DNA of 36,306 bases from a virus, in the IMG/VR virus record IMGVR_UViG_3300020400_001055, positions 1 to 36,306 of that record; one strand, given 5' to 3'. The position numbers and the translations under genes were made by a program. The notes under the pieces are model-generated. The model saw nothing but the letters and a program-made list of their open reading frames with translations, was not told where the DNA came from and made no database searches. Shown in pieces: positions 21,873 to 33,800 of the stretch; within the stretch, counting starts at the first letter, position 1, and each line of letters starts with the position of its first letter.

Positions 21873-24800
21873 TCGATCCTTGCCCTGCATTTCTAATGAA
21901 TGCATGCTCTGGTGAGATTCCTGCGGCACTTAGGCTTATACCGCTATCATTGTATGCCAATCTAAGATTATCCTCATAATGTGAGAATTTTTCTAAGATA
22001 GGAATACGTGTTGTTGGTCCACTATGCACTACACTATCACCAGATGTATGTGCTTTTGCACTAGTGCCCATTGTTCCTCTTGTGCAGAATAATAAGTTGT
22101 TTCCATCTATAGCATCATATTCAATTCTTTCACCATTGATATAAACAACACCTGGTACTTCACCTACACCATAAACACTATTAGGATCATCAAGTTGAGC
22201 CACACTTGCTACTGGTATAGTAGTGTCTGTACCGCTTACATTACTAGTTAAGGTTGTTTTATGTGCATCTACTATTACATTACTAAATTGTATATCATTT
22301 GGTTGGTAAATGCTCATTCTAAAAGTTCTACTGTCAGTTGTAATTGCACTACCTGTTGTAAATTCATACGGTACTGAAAGTGTATATGATTTAACTAAAT
22401 CAGTTTGATTGCCTACTATAAACATTTTTGTACCGTCAGGACTGATATGTATACCGGAAGGATTACCACCTACAAAATAAAATTCATGATGTGTTGCTGT
22501 TGATATATCCCACGGTGTTGATACATACCATAAATCTACACCATTGTGGATTGTCCCAACTATAAACAGTCTAGTACCATCAGGACTCCACTCAATGCCA
22601 AATGGTTCAAAGTCATGTGGTTGAGTACTCAAATCTTGATTGAATGTTGCTGTGGAAATATCAAATGCACTGCTTAAATTGTATTCATATATCTTATCGT
22701 TTTGATTTCCTGTAATCCACATTTTAGTACCATCATCTTTAAAGTCAAGTCCAAAATTATCATTGTCAACAGTGGTAACAAGTGTTTGTGTGAAACTTGC
22801 AGTTGATACATCAAAGCCAGTTGTCAATGCATACTCATGTACATTGCTGTTGCCTGTACCAGTAACAAACATCTTTGTACCATCTGTATTGAACTTGACT
22901 GCGGTTGGATTTGGACATTGTGTGACTGCATAACTGTCTACAAAAGTGACTGTAGAAGTTAAATCAAATCCTGTTGAAAGAGTGTATTCATTCACATCAT
23001 CACCTTGAGGGCCAGTAATAAACATTTTTGTTCCGTCGTTGTTGAATGTTATGCCTCTAGGTTGATTTTCTTCAGAAACTACACTATAAGTTGCACCTGC
23101 TGTGACTGTGCCTTGAGGATTTGTTTGCACTGTAATAGCAATATTTTCCGTAAAATCATTTGGATATAGCTCTTCACCCCAACCTTCACATGCAGGTTGT
23201 TGAAAGATATTACCATTATATATAAAATCAATACTTGAGTCAAGCGTTGTAAATGTTATACTATCAACATCACCAGTAGCAGTACCAGTAAATGTTCCTC
23301 CTTCAAGCACAATATCACATGCCCAGTCTCTGGTTGTATGATCTTCATATTTCATAGTAATTGCTGTGTTTCTTGCTTCTTCATCAACTTGTATATCAGT
23401 TGCTTCACTATGTGTATTACTGTCTACTAAATCCAACAGTTTTGTATGAAATGGTTTAATAGAATTAAAATAATCTTCGACTTTACTAATATCATATTTT
23501 TGATAAGTCTTTTTGCTAGTAAGTAATTTATGTTGCACTGCTAGTTTTACAAAACTTGTTTTGAATGCAAAATCATCAGTAGTATTTTGTAATATTGCCG
23601 CATACAATAACTTGAACCACATTTTGTTATACTTTGGCAAATGTCTACCAATAAACACATCTTTTCTTAGTATATCCATTAGATTTGAAATAACAATATT
23701 ACTACTGCTATCAAACGGCATTATTCCAAATCCACTCGAATCAAATCCATGTCCATATTTGTGTTGTAACCATAATTCTTCACTTAGTTCATAGGTTGCG
23801 TTTTCTTTGAATACAAGTTTGTCTACTCCGTTTTTGTAATAGTATACTTCCTGTCTATTAATGTTATCAGTATTATTTGTTTTTTTAATTAATATGTAAC
23901 TGCCTTCTGGTGGACTTAAAGTATCGTTGACATAGTCCTGCCAGGATTCATATACCAAATCAGCAACTGTGTTTGTATTATAAGAAAATGTAATATTATT
24001 TTCTGCATCTCTTTCCACCAATGACCAATCTACCAAGTTGCAATATTCTCCTACATTGTATGTTATATTTCCTTTAGTAAATGTTTTGTTAAAAACTGTG
24101 GTAGCATTAGTAGTTTCATCTATTAGATTAATTTGGCTTAGTAGGTCATTTACTACTTCTACAAAGTTATGTCTTGCTTCCTCAATATCTCTGTATAGAC
24201 TCTGTCTTGGTCTGACCAAATGTCCGTATCTATTAAATTTGTGTAAACTATAATCTGGAACAGTTTGTCCTCTCCAAATTCTAATATCATCTTCTTGTGT
24301 AACATCACGCAGTGTGTAATCATAAACTCTAGCCCAATTAACAAATGTAGTGTCAAGTGCTGGATCATTATTTTGATTATTGTCTTTTAAACTTATGTAA
24401 AAGTTGGTGTTTCTCTGCACCACTGCATCAGCACTGTAATTTGTTAAACTACTCCATGTGGTATAGTTATAGTCAACACTGAAATTATTGTATCCTGCTA
24501 GACTATCTCTTACTTTTATATGCAAATATTCTGGAATGTAGCTGTTTGGATCACCATCAGCTAACAACGTAAATTCATTCAATGGTAAACTGTTTGTATT
24601 TTCATATGTTTGATTTACTTGAACTACACTGTTATCTGTTACAAAATTTGCAATATTTGACAGTAGTAATTTGTCATCTCCGCTAGCGGCTACCCAACTT
24701 AAACCAAAACTATTTGGATCTTTGAGTATCTGACTTAACTGTGTAACATTGTATTGTCTATTTCCACTGAAGTTTTGTTTATTTTTAACCCAAAAATAAT

Positions 24801-27800
24801 AAACAGTTTCATTACGTTTTGTTTTTTGGTTATAGTAATTTTGTTCTGTCCAATCATAAACTCTTTCATTGTTTACTAAATTAAAATATGCTTCTCCAGT
24901 TACTTCTTGCCCGTCAATAATTAAACCATCATCTACTGCTTGTTGCCATTGTTCAGGTGTAACAGGTGACTTTGTCCATTCGTAAATGTCAATACTAGCT
25001 CCATCAAATAATTTACCCCAATTAGCTTGTTGGTAATCAATTACACTTTGTTCATAATCAAAATAAATTGCTGTGCTTAAATCCCACCAACGTACACCTA
25101 CATACTCATCTTTCCATGCATTTAGATTTGTAATTTCACCACTATTAGTATTATAGTTATAACTTCCAATATCATTTACAAGTTTGTAGTCAATTTCTTT
25201 ATCAATAAATCCAAAAATAATACCTTTTGCAGGATCCCAAACTTCTATATTTGCTATGCTAGTTCTGTTAATAGCATCATATATTTTAACATTTTCAATT
25301 AGATCATTTCTAGCTTGAGCTATACCAGATCTTACCAAGTTCCAACTGCCATTGTTATGTCCGTTTGAATTATCAAATGATCCTACCCATTTGTAAACAG
25401 CAGGTACACTTGAACCATCATCATCTACAAAAGCATACACTGGATTAATAGAGTTATTTTGTCTAACTCCATTGAAATTGTATTTGTAAACCCCATTAAC
25501 TTGTAAATTTTTGTTAGAGTCAAGCTCACTGTAACTATTAAACCTTACTTTTCGCAATGGATAGATATTCCCACCTTTTCCTTCTTGTTCTATATATTCA
25601 TCAATATAAAAAATAGCATTATTACTAGAATCAACTCTTGTTACTTGATGTATTCCATCTATACTTGGAACAGTAGTGCTTCCTCTAATTAACACATAAT
25701 CTCCAAGCACTAGGTTATGAGCTTGTGTAGCAGAACTTGGACTTCTTGCTACAGTAACCTGTGCTTCATCTGCACTTACAATGCCTGCACAACTGTTACT
25801 GATATACATACCAAGATCCATAGTCTGATAAACCTGATAGCCTCTATTAAAGTCACCATATTCACTGTCGTCTGCAACCCATATACTAAAAATATTTGGA
25901 TCGTTTGTCATTTCTTTAAATACTTGCACACCGTTTACAATTGCGTTAAACACATTGCTAACACTTGTGGTTGTTGCAGTGTATGTCTGAGCTGTCATTC
26001 CTAATACACTGTTTGCAGTACCTGCTCCTATGACCATAGTAGCGTTAACACTTGTTAGTTTTAATCTATTATTACTATTACTAGCTGTTACACCACTTAT
26101 TGTTGCTGTGTTAATTTTGTCAACAATATCATTTATTGTTAGTGCAACATTTGTTGTGCTTGTAGTTGTGCTTGCAGGTGTAATACCAGTTGTAAAACCA
26201 ATTGTACCGTTTGCAGTACCAGTGCCAATAAACAAGCTAGAAAGGTTACAGTTAATTTGTAATAAATTTGTATTTGCACTGTTTACCGCGGCAGTAATAC
26301 CACTTATACCAGCATTGTTAATTTGGTTAACGACCTGTGTAATAGTAAGATTTGGTGTTGAGGTCGTTACAGAGCTAGTAGCTGATATTGTTTCAGTAAC
26401 ACTGCTAAAACCTACATCTGCATTTGCAGTTCCTGCACTGATTACTAAACTAAAAGGATTAGTTGGAGTGCTTGTGGTTTTTGTTATTCTTAAAAAATTA
26501 CTGGTTGCACTTGCTGTTACATTGCTTATACCTGCACCTGTGATTTTGTTTACAATATCTGTTAATGTATAGGTTTTGAAAACACTGCCACTTTGTGTTG
26601 TGACCACTGTACTTGCAGTTATGGTTACAGTTGGATTTGCAATTAAATAGGTTTTTGTTGCTGTTATATATTGACCGTTATCTACAGCATTTTGTGTTGC
26701 TGTAATATCACTGTTTGGTATTACAGTGCTTCCGTTAATTACTGCTGTAGCAACATAGCTGTTTCCTGTTTGAGCATTGATTAATGCAACATCACTGGTA
26801 ATTAATGCATCAAGTTGTGTCTTGTACGCAGGATTGGTTGCAGTCAAAGTAAGCAGTTGACTCATGTTAATACCTGCATCACTTACACTGTGATAGGTTG
26901 TTAAAAATGTTGCCCAGTCACTGCTACTGGTTGCATTTATATATCCTACTCTCAATGCTTCTAATGCATTAATCCTATTAGTTGCCAATGAAGAAGGATT
27001 TGAAAAACTGCTGGTATTGAACGCATTCTCATATGCTGTTTGAAGAGTAATATTTGTAGTGCTACTAACTGTATCATCGAATGTAATTGTATTACCATCA
27101 ATTATTAAAGTCTTTGCCGCACTTCCAACAAAAGTTGGATTGCTTACGGTACCAGTTTTTACAATATTACTGTATTGTGTTGTTGACACAGAATTTGCAA
27201 ATGTTATAGTTTGTGCCAAAGCACTTGATTCTCCTAATATTAATGTACTGCCGTGTGCAACTGTATTACTGGTCACAATATCTTGAGTACCAATTTTTTG
27301 TATTACTCCTAGTGCAGACGTTGTTTGTGTTTTTGTTAGGTTGACAGTTGTTCCGTCAATTATAAATGTACTACCGCCAGAAGGAGTAATTGGCAAAGTA
27401 GTTGTTCCTGTAACTTCTATAGCACTGGTTGCACTTGATAATCCAGTATAACCTTTTGGATCAACCATTTCATATGCATCACCTTGATATAAAACTTTAT
27501 CGTTAAATTTATAGCTTACATCTTTTTCCCAAGGCACTGTGTCTTGCCAATTTCCTTCAAAAGTATATTCACTTTTTGCTAGCTGTGGAAACTGTAGCAT
27601 GTGTTCTCTTGTTAAAACTCTAAAATCAGTTTCACTTGTAAGTGGCAAACCTGCTGTAATAAAATCATCAGCATAGATATTTTCATTTGTAATATTTGTT
27701 TGTGTATAGATCTTTGCAGGTCGAGTTGTAAAATTATTTCCTATTATATAACGTCTTGAACCTGGCTTTCCTGTTACTAATAATGGACTATTGCTGTCAA

Positions 27801-30800
27801 TATCAATAGTAATATCAGTCAGCACATCATTTTTTTCTCCATCTGTGAATCTAACAGGCTGAGGACTTGTGGTTAAAAGCTCTTTTGTAATTTGAAATTC
27901 TAGTGTTTCTCTTTTTCTGACATCACCAAAATCGTTTGTTCTTATTGCCCATTCTTCATAAAGATTACCTGTTGCATCAGTATCGAATAAACCTTTGTTT
28001 CTTAAAAAAGCATCAACGGCATATTTTGTACCTCTGTATTTGTATGTGCCTTTTACAAATTCAAAAAGTGTGTCATCATCAATATCTAAATTGTTTGCCC
28101 AACTAGGTTTGTTGTAACCTATATTAAATCTAGCAACATCTGTAACTTGCTTATTTGCAAGTTCATTTGTTCTTCCCATGTATTGGTCTAGTTGTCCAGC
28201 AACACTGTCAAAGTTTGGAATAATTGAATTGTCATTTACAATAAATCCTGGACTATATAATTTGCCATTCCAGTTCTTTGTTCTATTGCCTTGCCATATT
28301 ACTCTTTTATGTGCTTGTCCAATTGCTGGATTGTATACAGTATCATCAAAATTTGTAACAGTATCAAAAACAAACAAATGTTCTATTTCAGTTTTGTATA
28401 GACGCAATCCATAAATTTCAGTCGTTGATATTTTAGATTTAAAAATCGCAGTACTATCAGGATCCATAAAATTACGATCAATTATGAGATCAGTTGCTCT
28501 TATACGTTGTCCTAGTTTGTTGTTAATATTGTATACACCATCGTATTTGTTTTCTAAACTATCAAAGTATCCTCTTCCGCTATCGTCAACAATAATACTG
28601 TTATTGTCTGGTATAAGATAGATTGTTTCAACACTTGTGCCATTTGCCCATGTAGCAAATGCAACTCCTTGAGCTTTCCAATCTTGTTCAAAACCTAATC
28701 CATTGAGATATTCTCCATAACCAAGTATAAAATCGTAAACACTTTGGATTGTAGGCAATGTTGTATTATAATCCAGTTGACTTACAGTAGTAGTATAATT
28801 TGCGTATCTAATTAAATTTAAATTATCTATGCTTACTGTGATTTGATTACTGCTTGTGTTTGGTGCTGTGTAATTAAAATAATAGTTACTGTTATCATAA
28901 CCACTAATTTTATATCCATTTGTAACTTTATCTATTTTAACACCACTGTAGAAATATTCGACATTTGGTTTGCTGTTGTACAAAATTGTTTTATAGTTTT
29001 CTTCAGGAATAAAAACTCTACCTTTGTCTTGACTGCTTTCTAACATAAATCTATTATTTTCATTAACAAAGCCACCAGCTTTTATCATTGGTCTATATTC
29101 AGCAAATTCAAACCTTTTGTTAATTGTATCAGAGGTTGTACCATTGCTTAAAGCATATTCTGTTATAGCATTTTGATAACCTGCAATATATCTTTTTGCA
29201 TTACTAGCCAGTGTGATCTGTAATTTAGCTGATCCTGTGCTAAGAAATAATATAGGTGTGTTATAATAATCTTTTCCAGGATTTGTTACACTTGCACTTA
29301 CTACTTTGCCACCTTCAATAAAAACACTTATACTAGCATCTTGTCCAAAATTATCAAAAATACTAACAGTTGGTGCACTAGTATATCCACTGCCCTGATC
29401 AGTTATTAGTACACTTTCAATAATTTTTCCTGTTTGCTCTGTGCCACTGATTTTGGTTTTTGTGTAATTTTGTAACTTATTATTTTCTACATTTACAATA
29501 TGTGGTCTAATAAAACTACTAATGTCTTTTTTAGTTCTTGCGTTTAGTTCAAAATAATTGTTTGATGCTATTAAAGGTCTTGTTTTGAGTAAAGCTAAAA
29601 ATTCACTTATCTTGTATGCACTAGTTCTTCTCCATTCTGCTTCTATCGGACCCCAGTCACCATAATTAAAATCTTTGATTCTGTCAGTAGCTGAAGGGGT
29701 TGTTACTACACCAGCTGTAATTGGATCATTAAGTGCTCCAAGTAAAGTAACCAATGTATTAGTACTCCAATCATAATTGTTGTATGCATAGTTTGTATCG
29801 TAGACATCTTGTGTACTAGGATCGCTTATCTTTCCATATTTTAGAGCATTAATAAGTGCAGTTCTCTCACTGGCATTTGTCCAACTATAGTTTGCGTCCC
29901 ACCAACTAGGTTTGCTATTATATCCCATCATTTCCCAAGGATGTGTATGTGGTCTATCAGTGTTAAAGAAATAATGATATATACCTCTCCAACCACCAAT
30001 GTTTGGACTTACACTTGAATAGTTCCAAGTGAACTGGTCACTGCCATCATAATATGAACTACTATTATAATCAGTTTTGTTGTTTGTTACTCTCCACTTG
30101 TTAAATTCACTTTTAATAGTATTTTGATACTGTGTCCAAGAATAACGATTAGATCGTTGTCCATTTGGCGTATAAGTTTTTATATTTTCTATAGCATCTA
30201 AATCACTGTTTAGGTTATTGTATATTCTTAATTCAAGATCCCATAGTGCGGCGTCAACAGCATTAAAATTACTGCTGGATCTATTGTAAAGTTCAGTGCC
30301 TAATCTTATATGTATGTTGCCATCATGTCCAATAATTACACTGTCAGTAGTTGTGCCAGTGCTATCTTTACTGTAATCTGTTCTTAATTCAGGAATGTAA
30401 GGTTTTGCCAATCCTAATTTGACAGAACTGCTTGGTACAAAACTTACACTGTCTCTTTTATACCATCTCACATGAGCTTTAGCAACACCACTTGCAGGAT
30501 ATGTTACACTACCTGTAATTGTAATTTTATTACTTGCAATTGTATAATCTACACCTTTAATTATTCCTCGCCATCTAAGATTACCCGAACCATCATCATC
30601 ATTTATCCAAACTTGCACATGATTCTGGGTATCATCATATGTATTGATACTTTGTGGCACATCAAATACTTTTGTGCTTGTGCTATCCCAACTATATTCA
30701 ACACTTTCGTAATCTCTATACATTGCCATATCACTTCTGGCAAAAAGACTGTCTTTGTTTTTTCCTACATGTATTGCTTCTAATGCTTTATCCACTAATT

Positions 30801-33800
30801 CATAAACACTTTTACTAGTATCCAATGTTTTATGCAATTGTAATACTTTTTGTTTGAACTGATTAATAAAAATATCATAATTACTGCTGGCGTATCTAAT
30901 ACTGTTGAAAACATTTGTATCATTATCCATAAGCAGTTGACTTAAAAGCTCTGTGGAATATGGTTGTTGTCTAATAGTTCCACCAAACTCATGAACATGT
31001 GTAATATTTCTATAATTATTTTGTCCGAAATAATTACCAGTAAATCCAGGTATAGCAGTCATTTGATCTCTCATATGATCTATTAAATCTCCAAAGCTCA
31101 TTTTTGTTAAATCATTATTTTGTGGATTAAGAATATGAGTATCTGCAACTTTTTGATTGCCTTCTGCTGTTGCACTGTATTGACTATTTGTGTAATATTC
31201 TACTTCATAGACATCATTTTTAACAAGCCCACTACCCACAGTAAGTATATTATTGCTTATAGTATAGTTTGTTACTTCACTTGCATTTTTGTATACTTTT
31301 AGATTGACATCATATGCATTTGTGTTAAAATTAATAATACCATAATTTGTAGGATCAGCTACAAGTCTATATTTGATTTGATTAACAGTTGGTGTAGTAA
31401 TTGCAAGTGTGAACACATCATCACTTCCTGCATTTCTAGTTAAACCACTACCTATTGCTGACCCATCCATATTAACAAATTCTATAAGTGCTTGTGCAAA
31501 GTATGTTCTAAAAGTATAGGTAGTATTTGTATTCATAAACAACGTAGGAAAATAACCATTCATGTCATTTACAATGTTGGTAATATCCGACGATGCTTGT
31601 GACTTTAATTGCAGTTTTCCAAATCGTTGAAAGATATTATAATATCTATCAGTTATATACGAATCATGTCCTAAATCAAATGTAAGAGGTAGGCTAGAAT
31701 CTGTAACAGTTTTTTCAATTACACGTTTTATAGGTTGCCCATTGCGAGTGATTGACCACCCATTATAGAGATAGCCATTGAATTTTTTATACAAGTAGTA
31801 TCCTTGTATTTCTAATGTTTTGCTCTTGGTGTTATCTGTGCTAACTTGAGCATATTCATATCTGTTACTTAAAAATGGAATTTGAAAATTTATTCCAGGA
31901 TTGTTTCCATAGTCAACATAATCAGGTGCAAATCCCAAAGCATCATCAACTGTGTTTGCAGTATTGTGAACATAATCAAATATACTAGTGCCTTTGTATG
32001 TGGTATTTGGATATGCAGTTGTATCGCCAATCATAGTACCATTTAAGTCATATAAATTTACCTCCATAGCAGTGCTTCTAGCCATTTTCTGTTGCCCATA
32101 TGTCCAAACATTTCCACTGTAATAAAGTTCACAACCTCCATAAGGTTGATCATTCTCGTTGTCAAGATCTTCTGCTAAATTGTGTCCATGTATAATTAAT
32201 ATTTTGTCATTATTGTTAATAGTGGTGCTGTTTGATCCAAATATTTCTGTAAGGGCAATGCTTGATCCTACACCACTTACTCGGAAAATTCTTTCATTAA
32301 AGGTGCTGTTACTGGTATTTTTAAAAAGTATAGTGTCACCATTTTCTATTTCAACAGGAACAATTCTTTTCCAAAATTGTTTGTTTTCACCATGTATTGG
32401 ATTTGCAGGAGTAGTATGAGTTTGAATACACTCATAGTACATTCTTTTTTGATTTGGACTGGTGCCAATATCAACATAGACTTTTGCACCTAATTCATAA
32501 CCTCCATATCCTTGACTCCAGGCATAGTTTATTCCTTGTATATTCCAATCAAATGTAGTCTGACCAACTATCAAAGTAGCTGGATCTATTGATTGTTCTA
32601 TAATATAACTTACATTTGCAATATGTGTCCTACCAAAGCTGTGTTTTTCAATATTTGCTTTGTATTCAATAATAGGTCTGACTGCTCTCAATGTGTCCAA
32701 TATATATTCAGATTCATTAGCATTTTGAAAAGTTAAAATTGCTCTTGCTGTATCTACATGTACCCATAGATTACTTCTAGCCCATGCACTTTGATCTCTG
32801 CTGTGTCTTTGTTCTACAACATAATCTCTTGTAGTCATTCTAAATTCTTTTAGGTCAAAAGGTCTAAAGTCAAAACCACCTGCGTGTTCATCAAATCCAG
32901 TCGGCTCTTGACTACTGTATACTGTATGATTAAGCCAATTTCTTTCGCTATACGTACCTTCAACCTGACCACTTGTAAACTGTTTTGTTAGTGCAATACC
33001 TTCTGTACCACCTACATTATCCACAATGTAAATGTCACCAACAGCATAATTACCACTGGTACTGTGGGCATAAAATGTATGTATTTCAATTTCATCTGTC
33101 AACGCAGGAGCAGATGTAAATGTAACAACACCAGTTCCGCTATTGTATGTGTAGTGTGTTGTTAAAGTTTGTAATATATTATTTTTGTAAACTTTAAGTG
33201 TACCAGTAGTCACTGCGGCGGTTGCTGTAAATGTCGTATTAGCATTGTTGGTTTGAGTAAATCTATCAATGTGTGTTGGCATAAATCTAATACGCATTCC
33301 GTTCTGTAAAGTCAGCGTATTATTTGTGCTCAGTGTTGGCGTAGTGTAAGTAGATTCAGATACTATTGTATCTATATCAATAACATTGCTACTAGTAGGT
33401 TTAATTTCTGCAGGAGGTAGAGTGTCTAGTAACCAAAGATAATGATGATAGTTAATAAACATGTCATAGTTAATTGGTAAGTCTAATGTAAGACCTTGTT
33501 CATTTAAAATATTATTATGATTATTTGTGTTAACCTCATTGAACTTTAGAGTGTTGATTAAATCATCATAGGGTAAAGTTTGTGTAACATTCTGATCTTC
33601 ATCTCTATTGATCATTCCTGGAACAAACTGATAAGCATCACTGTCTCTACCATCACTGATATAATTTTCATTATACGTATCTTTGTTAAATCTACTACCG
33701 ATATAATTTCTAATAGGCTGTAAACTACCACTAGACATCAACTGTTCTAATGTTGAATCTAAAAACTTTTTATTGACATCTGTTTGAAAAATATTAGGTA

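Noticed and set aside
26030-26572. Plus-strand frame of 180 hydrophobic residues that looks like a membrane protein
   Set aside because: It lies antisense to the Thr/Val/Asn-rich repeats of the giant gene, has no ribosome site, and its valine-leucine richness follows from the complementary codons.
25000-33000. Diversity-generating retroelement target or template repeat in the fibre region
   Set aside because: No reverse transcriptase frame and no long near-identical template and variable repeat pair were seen; the longest clear repeat noticed was 17 bases.
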